Positions 28,106-37,806 of a stretch of DNA of 64,000 bases are shown here, piece after piece. Location of the stretch: the NCBI RefSeq assembly GCF_028330985.1, contig NZ_JAQMUE010000021.1, positions 1 to 64,000 on the forward strand, read 5' to 3'. The notes beneath the pieces are model-generated. The model made no database searches. It worked only from the letters and a program-made list of their open reading frames with translations, and was not told the origin of the DNA. This DNA comes from Roseofilum reptotaenium CS-1145 (GTDB lineage Bacteria > Cyanobacteriota > Cyanobacteriia > Cyanobacteriales > Desertifilaceae). Numbering within the stretch: position 1 is the stretch's first letter; the number at the start of each line of letters is the position of its first letter. A program made the position numbers and the translations under genes.

Positions 28106-30112
28106 CTAGGGTTCGAGTTCCTCAAACGTGACTTGGCGTAAGTTGGGGGGAACGATCAGGCGGCGGAAACTGGTTTTATGGCTTTCCCGCTGACCGATCA
28201 GTTCGACGGCGATCGCCTCAAATTGGATTTCCATGGCTCCTTTGGGGACAGTAAAGTTAAACAGAATACTGCGACGATCTCGACCATCCGGAACCAGATC
28301 GACGATCCAGCGCGGTTCTTCTAAGAGGGTACGGGTTTGGGCATCTACTAACCAGTATTTAATGTGGATATGGGGCGATCGCGTGGCTAAAGAGGCTTTA
28401 ATGGGAATAATTTCTTCAGCGATCCAGTCCCGCTCTGGTGCTTCTAAGAGGGGAGTCGGTAAAGGAGGTGGAAAAGATAGGGCTTCTGGTTCAGATGATT
28501 CTTCTGGAGTCTCAGATCCAATATCTGCCTGGGTGTAGCTCCGATCTAAGACAATTTCTTGGGACTCTTCTGCTGGCGCGAGGAGCAAGGGAAAACTGGC
28601 GGTACCTTCTAAACTATGGGTAGAGTCCTCTTCGACTAACTCGCCTTCAATCACATTATCTTCTTCAAAGTCTGCCGCGATCGCCTCTTCTTCTTCTGAG
28701 TTGGTATTACCTTCTACCCAATCTTCTGCTTCTTTAGCTAGATCGTTGAGTCGCTCGCTAAATTTATCTTGCAGATGTAGGGAGTGAAATGCTTCATCTA
28801 CGGGGGAAGGGGGAGAGGGTTCTGGGAGTTCGGGCGTTTCTTCCTGGGCTTGGTGGTTGAGATTCAGGGGGGGTAAGGTGAGATTGAGCTTCGGTTTGGG
28901 GAGTTCAGATGAAGGTGGAAGCTGGGGTAAATCGCGATCGGGAGGGGGTTGGATGCCTTGGAGTGAGGGTAATTGCAGATATTTGACTTTGGGAGAGTCA
29001 GAGGGGGGAAACAGTTGGGGAGGAAGGGAAGGGGATGCGGACGCTTTCCAGGGTTGATCGGTCTCTGGTGGGGACTCTTTAGCGATGTTGAATAGGTCGA
29101 GGTTGACAGTGGGAGGGTTGACAGCCGGAGGCGGAGGGATGGAATCGCTCGTTAGAGGGAAGGGCAGAATGGACGGTTTGCTGGTTTCCTCCGTATCTCG
29201 TCGATCGGTAATGGCCTCCATGAGTTGTTGCAAACCGGTAGTAATACTAAATTGGGTTTCGGTGAGGGGGGTTGGCGGAGTTTGGGGGCCTTGAGCGGGA
29301 AGAGCTGGAGTTGACCAGGAGTCAAAGAGTTGAGCTTGTCCGAGGATAAAACACAGGGAGGTTAAGGGAGGTAAGTTAAAGCTGTATTCAAAGGGAACGG
29401 GTAGGCTTTGCACAATAAGCTGGTGTTTAAGTGCTTGGAGAATTTCCAGGTTTTGGGGGTTTTGCAGAGTAATGGCCAGTTGCAGGCCGATGGGTTGGGG
29501 AAAGGTTTGGGGGCGATCGCTGCGTAACTGCCCTGTTATGGTAATGGGAGTGTTGCTGGTTTGCACATACATGGTGCGATCGAGAATGAGTTCTAAAGAG
29601 GACAGATCCAGGTTTTCCCAGGATGATGAGGAGCCTAAAACTGGAGTCGGTTTGGGTCGTTCTGGGGGAGGAGGAACGTCAAAGAAGCTACTATCATAGG
29701 CTTCGGGTTTTTCGGATTCTTTGAGTTCTTGGGGCGCTTCGGATTCTATCTCTTCTTCTACTTCATCTGGTTCTGGATCTAGACATAACGATTCTAGGGA
29801 AACTTGATAGCTTTGGGGAGGTTGGTCTGGAGGATGGGCAATACAAGTAATTTCCCACAGTCCTGGTTTCAGGTAAGTGTAGGGAAAGACGACCATCAGG
29901 CCTTCTTTGTTGGTGTGGTGCTGACGAGTTTGAACTTGGGGAGGGGAGGAGGGTTGCAATTGGTAGCTGAGGTGAATGGCGATCGCCGTTTGCGGATAGT
30001 TAGAGCGCAGGACTAGACGATATTGTCCCTCTAAAACTTCTACACTAGGGGGTTCTAGGGGTAACCAGGCGCGATCGCCGTCTTTTTGAATGAGAAATTC
30101 CCAGGCTTTCAT
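28106..30112 (-). CDS. Large proline-rich acidic protein of unknown function
   Basis: 668 aa, not recognised. The first 110 residues look like a compact beta-rich domain (MKAWEFLIQKDGDRAWLPLE, then YRLVLRSNYP). A second beta-rich block lies at about 165-265 (LDRTMYVQTSNTPITITGQL). Residues 290-560 are low complexity, rich in Pro, Ser and Glu with repeated PPP and LPPL motifs, so probably disordered. The last 100 residues fold again (SPHIHIKYWLVDAQTRTL, then FEAIAVELIGQRESHKTSF). No signal peptide or membrane helix was seen. The layout suggests a scaffold or adaptor, but that is inference. Confidence 0.65.
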   Translation of the reverse strand: MKAWEFLIQKDGDRAWLPLEPPSVEVLEGQYRLVLRSNYPQTAIAIHLSYQLQPSSPPQVQTRQHHTNKEGLMVVFPYTYLKPGLWEITCIAHPPDQPPQSYQVSLESLCLDPEPDEVEEEIESEAPQELKESEKPEAYDSSFFDVPPPPERPKPTPVLGSSSSWENLDLSSLELILDRTMYVQTSNTPITITGQLRSDRPQTFPQPIGLQLAITLQNPQNLEILQALKHQLIVQSLPVPFEYSFNLPPLTSLCFILGQAQLFDSWSTPALPAQGPQTPPTPLTETQFSITTGLQQLMEAITDRRDTEETSKPSILPFPLTSDSIPPPPAVNPPTVNLDLFNIAKESPPETDQPWKASASPSLPPQLFPPSDSPKVKYLQLPSLQGIQPPPDRDLPQLPPSSELPKPKLNLTLPPLNLNHQAQEETPELPEPSPPSPVDEAFHSLHLQDKFSERLNDLAKEAEDWVEGNTNSEEEEAIAADFEEDNVIEGELVEEDSTHSLEGTASFPLLLAPAEESQEIVLDRSYTQADIGSETPEESSEPEALSFPPPLPTPLLEAPERDWIAEEIIPIKASLATRSPHIHIKYWLVDAQTRTLLEEPRWIVDLVPDGRDRRSILFNFTVPKGAMEIQFEAIAVELIGQRESHKTSFRRLIVPPNLRQVTFEELEP

Positions 30113-30225
30113 ATGTGCTGGTTTGCAGGTGTGCCCATCACGGTTGCTTAATTAGGTCTCATCCTAACCTAATTGGGGTCTGTTGGGCGATCAGATACAG
30201 CCTGTTTTTTACCTCAACCCAGGTT

Positions 30226-30253
30226 GTAGGGGCGAAAAATCTTTCGCTCCTAC
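30226..30253. repeat. GTAGGGGCGAAA inverted repeat, probable serA terminator
   Basis: GTAGGGGCGAAA (30226-30237) pairs with TTTCGCTCCTAC (30242-30253), with one G-T pair. It lies 13 bp past the serA stop on the minus strand. Same family as 58348-58375 and the second rpoC2 hairpin. Confidence 0.7.
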
Positions 30254-30265
30254 AGTCCCTAAAGG

Positions 30266-31846
30266 CTACAACATCACTGTATTGGCATCCCGAATTCCAG
30301 CAACCTTGAGAATCTCCTCTAAAATCCCCTCGGGTAAGGGATCGTCAATCGTCAGTACCATGACCGCATCGCCACGCACGATTTGCCGTCCGACTTGCAT
30401 ACTGGCAATATTGACATTAAAACTACCCAACAAAGAGCCAATTTTACCAATGATCCCTGGCATATCTCGGTGACGGGTAAACAGCATATGCTGATTGGGT
30501 GGCACGTTAATCGGAAATCCATCAACCATAGTAATCCGAATTTCGCCATCACCCAGGAGTGTACCGGTGACTTCATGTTCTTCTGAGGGACCTTTTGCTT
30601 GCAACAACAGAGACCCCTTATAATCGCAGATACTGGCATCACGGGTTTCAATCACGCGAATGCCTCGCTCTTGAGCTTCGATAGAGGCATTCACATAATT
30701 AACACGCTCCCGCAGCGCTCGTGAGAGCAAACCCTTGAGTGCGGCAATGACAATGGGTTGGCTTTGGTTATTGGCCAGTTCCCCTTGTAGGTGAATATTG
30801 AGGCTTTCTACGCGATCGCCCACAAGCTGACTAACCAGATTACCCAACGTTTCCGCCAATTGCAAATAGGGGCGCAACTGTTCCAATGCATCCGGATGTA
30901 GTCCGGGAATATTCACTGCCGAGCGTGCAGGCAGTCCCAGAAGCACATCCCGAATTTGTTCAGCCACATCAACCGCGACATTGACCTGGGCTTCCGTCGT
31001 GGAAGCGCCTAGATGAGGGGTTAAAATCACCTCTTTACCTAATTCCGTCAAAGGAGATTCACCCAGGGGTTCACTGGCATATACATCAAGGGCTGCACCA
31101 GCAATTTGACCATTCTTCAAGGCTTCAGCTAAGGCCGCTTCATCAATAATTCCCCCTCTAGCACAGTTAATAATCCGGGCAGTGGGTTTCATTTTTGCCA
31201 AAGACTCGGCATTGATTAAATTGGCCGTTTCTGGAGTTTTGGGAATGTGGAGGGTAATGTAATCGGATTCTTGCATGAGAACATCCATATCCACCAGCCG
31301 ACAGCCCAATTGATCCGCCCGTTCTGCGGAGATAAAGGGATCGAAGGCAATGAGCTTCATTCCCATCGCTTTAGCGGCTGCGGCTACATGGGAGCCAATT
31401 TTGCCTAAGCCAACAATTCCTAGGGTTTTCTTATAGACTTCAGTGCCGACAAACTTTTTGCGCTCCCACTGGCCATTTTTCACAGACTGGTTAGCATCGG
31501 GAATATGACGGGACAGGGATAGCATTAAGGCCAGGGCCTGTTCAGCAGCGGCGATCGTATTGCCTTCTGGTGAATTAACGACGATAATCCCTTTGCGGGT
31601 AGCAGCGGGAACATCTACATTATCAACCCCAACCCCGGCACGACCGATGATTTTCAGTTGTACACCTGCTTCGATGATGTCTGCGGTGACACGGGTTCCT
31701 GAGCGAATCATGAGGGCATCGTATTCCGGAACGATTTTCATGAGTTCTTCAACCGGAAGGCCAGTTTTGATGTCAACTTGAGCAACTTGAGATAGGATAT
31801 CAATTCCAGCTTGATCGATAGGATCGCAAACGAGAACTTTAGGCAT
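30266..31846 (-). CDS. serA: D-3-phosphoglycerate dehydrogenase
   Basis: 526 aa NAD-dependent enzyme opening the phosphorylated serine pathway. Domains in order are the substrate/NAD-binding pair at about 1-310 (LKIIGRAGVGVDNVDV, the Rossmann motif GIVGLGKIGSHVA, the catalytic Arg in NCARGGIIDE and the His of TPHLGAST), an intervening domain, and a C-terminal ACT domain from about 450 (MPGIIGKIGSLLG) for serine feedback. This is the long form typical of cyanobacteria. It starts at ATG 31846 and stands alone. Confidence 0.96.
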   Translation of the reverse strand: MPKVLVCDPIDQAGIDILSQVAQVDIKTGLPVEELMKIVPEYDALMIRSGTRVTADIIEAGVQLKIIGRAGVGVDNVDVPAATRKGIIVVNSPEGNTIAAAEQALALMLSLSRHIPDANQSVKNGQWERKKFVGTEVYKKTLGIVGLGKIGSHVAAAAKAMGMKLIAFDPFISAERADQLGCRLVDMDVLMQESDYITLHIPKTPETANLINAESLAKMKPTARIINCARGGIIDEAALAEALKNGQIAGAALDVYASEPLGESPLTELGKEVILTPHLGASTTEAQVNVAVDVAEQIRDVLLGLPARSAVNIPGLHPDALEQLRPYLQLAETLGNLVSQLVGDRVESLNIHLQGELANNQSQPIVIAALKGLLSRALRERVNYVNASIEAQERGIRVIETRDASICDYKGSLLLQAKGPSEEHEVTGTLLGDGEIRITMVDGFPINVPPNQHMLFTRHRDMPGIIGKIGSLLGSFNVNIASMQVGRQIVRGDAVMVLTIDDPLPEGILEEILKVAGIRDANTVML

Positions 31847-32085
31847 GATCAGGGGAGAATAACGAACACTTGATAACGGCAGAGCACGTTGCTCTCCCGC
31901 CGTTTTAGCTAACCGTAGGCTATTGTACCCCTAAACCTGGCCTAAACATGAGCAATAGGGAGGGAGACACAAAGCAAACCGATCCAGGGAGAGTCCACAA
32001 CCCTGGAGAAACAACGGGCTGATATCAATGAGATAATCAACTTTAACCTTAATTCCCCACTCATTACTCATTACTTAATTCCCCA

Positions 32086-33603
32086 ATGACCATCTTCGAC
32101 GAACTCGATCGCCACCCGCACCAACTCTTCGTACAAAAAACCCAAATGGGAGAAAGCCAAGCCTATTTGGCCTCTGTGACCCTCGAATGGGTCTCTAATC
32201 GGGTTCGTTTTGCCTACCAACTGCCTCTGTTTCAACAAAAATTCGACCCCCAAACTCACAATCCCATCCGGGATGCTGAAACCATTGAACAACTGCAACA
32301 GCGCCCCCTCGACTGGTCCCGCCAAGCCCCCTTAGCCCAATATCTCGCTGTCCGTCCCAACCACAAATTTCCTCCCCTCCTCGCCGTGATTGACGCTCCT
32401 TGGGTCGAAGAACCCTACGCTCCAGAATGGGATGGAGATCTCGCCACTGAGTCAGCCGCCCAATTTACTCCCCTGAACCGCGAGCAAACTCTGGGATTGC
32501 TTAACCTCGATCCCAGTTTCTCGCTCTTTGCCCTCGACGGCCAACATCGGCTCATGGGTATCCAAGGCCTGATGGAACTGATCCGTAGTGGTTCCCTACC
32601 CAAATATAAGAAAAACAAAAAGCCTACTGGCTCGAGCATCACGGCCGAAGATCTCTACCAGCACTACCCCATCACCCCCAGTCAACTACAAAGCCTGGGG
32701 CAAGAAACCATCGGTCTAGAAATTATTCCCGCCGTTCTCCCTGGCGAAACCCGCGACCAAGCTAGGAGTCGCATCCGCTCTATTTTTGTCCATGTCAACC
32801 TGATGGCGGTGCGCCTCAGTGCTGGTCAACTGGCGCTTTTGAATGAAGATGATGGATTTTCTATTGTTGCCCGTCGTATTGCTGTTAAACACTCCCTGCT
32901 GAAAGCAGATGGCGATCGTCACCCTAGAGTTAATTTCGACAGCGCCACTGTCTCGACCAAATCCACCGTTCTCACCACTCTCCCCGCCCTCAAAGATATG
33001 GCTCAAGCCTATCTTCAGCATCCTTATCCCCACTGGAACCCTACTGAAAAAGGATTGATTCCCCTACGCCCGGAAGATGAAGAACTCGAAGAAGCTATGG
33101 CCACTTTTTCTACCCTCTTTGACCATCTTGCCACTCTGCCCAGCTACCAAGCCTTAGAAATGGGAACGTTGAGTACCGACCTACGCCGGTTTAGCTTTGA
33201 AAGCCATGATGGTGCAGGTCATATGTTGTTTCGCCCTGTAGGTCAAATTGCCCTCGTGCGCGCGATCGGTATCCTCGTGTACCAGCACCACCTCAGCCTC
33301 ACCCGCATCTTCAGCCAACTTTGCACTTACGATACTCAAGGCGGTTTCAGTCACATGGATCATCCTGAATCCCTCTGGTATGGCATCCTTTTCAACCCCA
33401 CCAAAAAACGCATCCAAGTCTCTGGCCGCGAGATCGCGACTCGCCTCCTCATCCACCTGATCGCCGACACTCCCGACTCCTTAGAACGGGCCCAACTGCG
33501 CCAAGAACTGGCCAACTCCCGCATGTTCCAAGACAAAGCCCTCAACTTCGAGGGTAAATTTGTTCACCCGCGCCACCTTACTTTACCGGAGCCATTAGGG
33601 TAA
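32086..33603 (+). CDS. DGQHR-domain protein (DndB-like)
   Basis: 505 aa with the diagnostic DGQHR motif at residues 151-155, in the context FALDGQHRLMGI. That fold is shared by DndB, the regulator of DNA phosphorothioation, and by ParB-like DGQHR proteins found in defence and mobile loci. Further matches to the fold are EIIPAVLPGETRDQARSRIRSIFVHVN and the alternating charged helices after it. No dndA, C, D or E is present in the window, so a phosphorothioation role is not supported here. It converges on the broken RloB gene. Probable functions are transcriptional regulation or a defence role. Confidence 0.75.
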   Translation: MTIFDELDRHPHQLFVQKTQMGESQAYLASVTLEWVSNRVRFAYQLPLFQQKFDPQTHNPIRDAETIEQLQQRPLDWSRQAPLAQYLAVRPNHKFPPLLAVIDAPWVEEPYAPEWDGDLATESAAQFTPLNREQTLGLLNLDPSFSLFALDGQHRLMGIQGLMELIRSGSLPKYKKNKKPTGSSITAEDLYQHYPITPSQLQSLGQETIGLEIIPAVLPGETRDQARSRIRSIFVHVNLMAVRLSAGQLALLNEDDGFSIVARRIAVKHSLLKADGDRHPRVNFDSATVSTKSTVLTTLPALKDMAQAYLQHPYPHWNPTEKGLIPLRPEDEELEEAMATFSTLFDHLATLPSYQALEMGTLSTDLRRFSFESHDGAGHMLFRPVGQIALVRAIGILVYQHHLSLTRIFSQLCTYDTQGGFSHMDHPESLWYGILFNPTKKRIQVSGREIATRLLIHLIADTPDSLERAQLRQELANSRMFQDKALNFEGKFVHPRHLTLPEPLG

Positions 33604-33676
33604 TGAGGCAATGAGGAATAGGCGATCGCTGTGTGTCCCTAGAAAACATTCATCACATCATTTTCGCCCTTTTCAA

Positions 33677-34279
33677 CTACTCAACCAATAAATGAACTTT
33701 GGTTAAGGGGTTATTGGAGTCATTGTCCTCTTGCTCTTTCATTAACCGTTTCGTATGTTGAATAGCCCTCTCCTGTTCTTTTCGGAGATGCTTATAATAA
33801 TCTCACCCTTTTTCATCTGTATAAGATTCATTACGCTTAAGAATATCCTTATTCTTAAATATTCTGTCCAATTTTTGGTACACCTGATCGCTGGTCAATG
33901 GACGACTCGTATACTCAAAATGTAGTAAAAACCATAAATCAAAACAGGGAACTGAGAAGATCTGTTCATCATCTCTAGCCATTTTACACGCTATCTCAAA
34001 TTCTGGGCGATCGCCATCAAATACGCAATAGAGGCGATCGGGTTTTTCTTTCTCTTGCAATCGCTTCCCTTCTTGCACCACTTTTCTTGCATCACCACTC
34101 TTTCCTCTAGACGCTGGAACTACTTTAATCTTAGTTGTCACTAATTGCAGTTCCTCTTTCAGAGATTGAAAATATTGATATTCTGTCTCACCCTCTACCA
34201 CAATAAGAAAATAGTCTTTCGGCTTTCGAGCGCCCTGCTTACGTCTCAATTCATTCTTCGATTTTCCTTTATGTGGCAT
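33677..34279 (-). pseudogene. RloB/AbiLii-like TOPRIM protein, interrupted by in-frame TGA
   Basis: The first 158 codons encode an RloB-family protein: a basic start, a TOPRIM-like glutamate in VVEGETEYQYF and a DxD in CVFDGDRPEF, then FDLWFLLHFEY. A TGA at 33803-33805 stops the frame. The same frame then continues for 42 more codons (DYYKHLRKEQERAI, then NNPLTKVHLLVE) to a TAG at 33677. That continuation matches the usual C-terminus and total length (about 200 aa) of RloB, so this is a single gene with a nonsense mutation, not a short natural form. It follows RloA by 2 nt. A sequencing error or natural stop read-through are the alternatives. Confidence 0.8.
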
Positions 34280-34281
34280 GA

Positions 34282-35532
34282 TTAAATTTTCAGACCTCCT
34301 ACAAATGGAATCGCACCATAGCGACCGAGTAAATAACCTCTTTGTAACGATTCATCTTCACGGGGACGAAATTCTAATAGTGAATATAAATGCGTCTTTT
34401 GTCGCTTTTTTTCCGTAAACCAAATTTGATCTTGGCGAAACAAATCTCGATCTAAAAGGGTGGTATCATGGGTTGTAAAAATCAACTGAGCATGGTGGGG
34501 ATTCGTCTCTGGAGTATGGAACATTTCTACCAAACTACGAGCTAAAGTAGGATGAAGGCTTCTTTCGAGTTCATCAATGACGATCACCTTGCCCTCTTGT
34601 AACGCTTCAATCCATACTCCCCCTAATTCAAACAGTCTTTGTGTCCCATCAGACTCATCATCGATCAACAAACTTTGTGGAATATTATGAGTAGAAGTGC
34701 CTTTTTCATAGGTCTTATGGGCAAAAACAATTTTTCCGTCTTCAAAATTAATATGATCGATTTCATTATTAGATTGATTCAGTAATTTAAAAATCTTACT
34801 GTGAAAATTTGGATCGGACATGCATTTATTAGCCGTATATGCTCGATGGTTGTCTTTAGACTCCAGCGTTGTGATCACATTTAAATTCGTCTTGAACCAA
34901 TTAAACACCTCTAGCAGTTGAGGATGATTATTTTGAGCTGCATGGGATAAAAACAATGAATTGGGGCGCACTAAATTCTTGATTCGTTGCTTTTCACCTT
35001 TTAAGCTGGGGAACGACCATTCATACCCACGATCTCTAGGCCTCAAATCTTTATTGTCAATATTATGTTTGCGAGTAAACCAAGTTTGCACTCGTTGTTT
35101 CGGGTAAGCAATTAACCATTCTTCAATTACATGAGTTTTGTATAAAATCACTCCATATTCATAGCGAATCTTATTCTGAATAAATATAATTTTTAATTCT
35201 GTAATACTGCTGGAGTATAGAATATGGAGGGTCGGTTTCATTTCATATTCCAGAACAAAAAACTGAACATCAAATTCATCTCCTTCTTGCATTCGACTGG
35301 CGGAATTGATGACAATATTTTGAAAGGTTTTCAGAGCGCGAACTAAATTACTTTTTCCCGACGCATTCGGCCCATAAATTGTTGTACTCTTGAGCAAGTG
35401 TAGATCCTTAGAATTGGGTGCGGCAAACGTATGGCTTTCCCAGAACCGATCCACATCTTCAGAAGCCACCAGACTTAAAGTTTGACATTCATTAATTGAG
35501 CGATAGTTGGTAACACTAAACTCGATTAGCAT
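34282..35532 (-). CDS. RloA/AbiLi-like SMC-type ATPase
   Basis: 416 aa ABC/SMC-like AAA ATPase. Walker A is GPNASGKSN at 54-62. The signature region reads ESDGTQRLFELGG, Walker B is VIVIDELERSLHP, and the H-switch is TTHDTTLL. The C-terminal LGRYGAIPFVG is typical of RloA/AbiL-type partners. The start MLIEFSVTNYRSI is the family start. In known systems (AbiL of lactococci, rlo genes in restriction loci) this ATPase works with the RloB nuclease-like partner in phage defence. Here the ATPase is intact while the adjoining RloB has an internal stop, so the system is probably disabled or recently broken. Confidence 0.85.
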   Translation of the reverse strand: MLIEFSVTNYRSINECQTLSLVASEDVDRFWESHTFAAPNSKDLHLLKSTTIYGPNASGKSNLVRALKTFQNIVINSASRMQEGDEFDVQFFVLEYEMKPTLHILYSSSITELKIIFIQNKIRYEYGVILYKTHVIEEWLIAYPKQRVQTWFTRKHNIDNKDLRPRDRGYEWSFPSLKGEKQRIKNLVRPNSLFLSHAAQNNHPQLLEVFNWFKTNLNVITTLESKDNHRAYTANKCMSDPNFHSKIFKLLNQSNNEIDHINFEDGKIVFAHKTYEKGTSTHNIPQSLLIDDESDGTQRLFELGGVWIEALQEGKVIVIDELERSLHPTLARSLVEMFHTPETNPHHAQLIFTTHDTTLLDRDLFRQDQIWFTEKKRQKTHLYSLLEFRPREDESLQRGYLLGRYGAIPFVGGLKI

Positions 35533-35574
35533 AAAAATTGATTAATTTCCTGATTTGATTATAAATCCTAAACT

Positions 35575-37806
35575 TCAAAATGCAACATCGTTCTGAGATT
35601 GTGAATCAGAAGTGGTGCTAAATCCTCGTTGAGAATTCCATTGAATGGCTCTATCTCTTCCGGTTAAAAACACTTGGGTATTTATGGCTGTCAATGCGGA
35701 TAAAATGGCTGGATCGAGATCCTCAGAAAGAGAGATCGCCACCTTTGGCTGTATTTTTTCTATCACCTCTCCCGCTAACCCCCGACCAGACCAAATCAAC
35801 ACTGTCTCATGACCCTGAGAACTACACCAGGACTGCACCTCACAAAAATTCTCTGTGAAACCACTCCCTTTTAACACCAGCCAACGTTGGTTTTCTAACT
35901 GAAATTCCAAAACTTGTGGATCTAAACTCAAGCCTTTAATGCTCAAGGTTTTCCACTTTAAACCCTGATTTACCTGTAAGACTTGATAGGTGTTTACCTC
36001 CTCCTCAATCTTCTGCTCTACCTGGGTTGTGGGGTCACCAATCTGGTAAAATCGGCGTATGGGTAATGTGTCCAAAATCTTTAACCACCCCTGTATCGCG
36101 CGCTCTTGTCTAGTAAGCATTATTCCAGCATCCAATTGATTCACCCCTTGGGATTGGAAAAATGGAATTAGGGTATACTGAGCTACTCCAAAATCTGGAG
36201 TATTCACCAACACCACTTTACCTCGATTCTGAATCGCTACTGTTGGGGGACGAGTCGCAAACACCGTCACCTGAGACCTATACTGTTGACTGTACCATAA
36301 GGGAATCACCACCACGGCGATCGCCAAACTAATCCCCATTCCCAGTAGCATCTTCTTCCCCTTAATTCCGATCCTGTCCTTGAGCCAAAACAACCCAAAT
36401 ACACCATACAGCACGAGCAACTGAACCACCGAAATTTTACCCACTGCCACCGAATTACCCGGTAGCTCAGTAAACCCCTCAATAATCGCCAGAAACGCGA
36501 CTGTGGGATAATAGAGAACACTAGAGACCAAGCTCCCTAAAAATGGCCAAATCAAAGCAACACAAGCTGAAACCATTCCCCCCAGTGTCAGAACTATGAC
36601 TAAGAGTAGAGTGACCAAGTTAACTAAAGTTCCATAGGGAGGCAGTACGCCAAAATGATACAACTGTAGGGGAAACGTCCAGAGAAATGCACTGATAGGA
36701 ACGGCCAACCCAGAGGCGATCGCTGGTGGCATATAATCTAACATTTCCATCAACACGGGAACGGTCATAACTAACCCTAATGTCGCCAAAAAACTTAACT
36801 GAAATCCTAAATCTTGAATCCACAATGGGTTAACCAAAAGCAAGAGTGTTCCCGTCAATAATAATGAACCTAAAATATTTACTCGACGGTCTAACAACTT
36901 CCCTAAAACAACCCCAAACCCCATTAACGAAGCTCGCAACACCGAAGGTGCAAATCCCGTTAAAGCACTATAGAGAATTAGGATGGTCACACCCGCCCGA
37001 AACTGGATGCGCTTGGATAATTCTTGCGTTAACGTTAACACTAACCCCAATAGCAGAGACACATGAAACCCAGAGGCTGCCAAAACATGAGCAAGTCCCA
37101 CCTGAATAAACTTATCCCGAATATCAAAGGGTAAATCTACAGCTCGACGACCCAGCACCATGGAACTGATGACTACACCTTGAGGTACATCTAACCCCTG
37201 CACTAGGGAACGTACAATTCGCTGACGCATCCACCACAAGCCCCAGGAAGCCTGATTAGACTCAAATTTGAGAGTTTCGGCACTCAGGCCAATAAACATC
37301 CCCTGACGAGCTAAATAGTGCCGGAAATTAAACCCTCCAGGGATACTTGCGGGTTGCGGTTCATACAGTCTTCCCCTCACTTCTACTTGATAACCGGGAT
37401 GTAATCCTGTGGCTTGCAATAAGGGAGCCGTAGTGTAAGCATTGATCTGAACCGGCTGGTCTTCAATTTGACTAATGTTAAGTTTAAACTGAATACGGTG
37501 CGATCGCGTCAACCGAGGTTCACTGAGTACCTTTCCCTGCACCATCACCGGTTGACCCATCCAAGCACTTAGGTCTATTCCTGGGGGTTGGGGAGTGCGA
37601 ACATGAAAATAAAAACTGGCTAGAAATCCCACAATTCCCACCAGTAACCATATCCCAGACTTGGGCCCCATCCGCCAATATCGGGGAAGCGTCAATGCGG
37701 CGATCGCTCCCAACACCAGCATGGCATAATTTCCACCAGGAACCGGAACCAGCAGCAATCCCACAATATAAGCCAGACACAACAGTACACCGCTCGTCCT
37801 GGACAT
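35575..37806 (-). CDS. comEC: ComEC/Rec2-family DNA channel protein with degenerate C-terminal domain
   Basis: 743 aa polytopic membrane protein of natural transformation, which carries single-stranded DNA across the inner membrane. Order of domains: two N-terminal helices, an OB-like DUF4131 domain (VMVQGKVLSEPR), then the Competence domain with about nine helices (GLAHVLAASGFHVSLLLG, then SALTGFAPSVLRASLMG) and a C-terminal metallo-beta-lactamase-like domain. In that last domain the metal motif HxHxDH is missing; the matching segment reads GIMLTRQERAIQGW. The start at 37806 (MSRTSG) was preferred to 37881 because the extra 25 residues are not typical. comEA is not nearby. Confidence 0.85.
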   Translation of the reverse strand: MSRTSGVLLCLAYIVGLLLVPVPGGNYAMLVLGAIAALTLPRYWRMGPKSGIWLLVGIVGFLASFYFHVRTPQPPGIDLSAWMGQPVMVQGKVLSEPRLTRSHRIQFKLNISQIEDQPVQINAYTTAPLLQATGLHPGYQVEVRGRLYEPQPASIPGGFNFRHYLARQGMFIGLSAETLKFESNQASWGLWWMRQRIVRSLVQGLDVPQGVVISSMVLGRRAVDLPFDIRDKFIQVGLAHVLAASGFHVSLLLGLVLTLTQELSKRIQFRAGVTILILYSALTGFAPSVLRASLMGFGVVLGKLLDRRVNILGSLLLTGTLLLLVNPLWIQDLGFQLSFLATLGLVMTVPVLMEMLDYMPPAIASGLAVPISAFLWTFPLQLYHFGVLPPYGTLVNLVTLLLVIVLTLGGMVSACVALIWPFLGSLVSSVLYYPTVAFLAIIEGFTELPGNSVAVGKISVVQLLVLYGVFGLFWLKDRIGIKGKKMLLGMGISLAIAVVVIPLWYSQQYRSQVTVFATRPPTVAIQNRGKVVLVNTPDFGVAQYTLIPFFQSQGVNQLDAGIMLTRQERAIQGWLKILDTLPIRRFYQIGDPTTQVEQKIEEEVNTYQVLQVNQGLKWKTLSIKGLSLDPQVLEFQLENQRWLVLKGSGFTENFCEVQSWCSSQGHETVLIWSGRGLAGEVIEKIQPKVAISLSEDLDPAILSALTAINTQVFLTGRDRAIQWNSQRGFSTTSDSQSQNDVAF

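Noticed and set aside
28106-28120. tRNA T-arm-like GGTTCGAGTTC
   Set aside because: Falls at the end of a coding sequence with no cloverleaf around it; no tRNA was found in the window.
32086-33603. DNA phosphorothioation (Dnd) operon
   Set aside because: Only a DGQHR protein is present; dndA, dndC, dndD and dndE are absent.
33803-33805. TGA in rloB as a selenocysteine codon
   Set aside because: The family has no Cys at that place that I know of, no SECIS-like structure was evident, and selenocysteine use is not expected in this group. A nonsense mutation is simpler.
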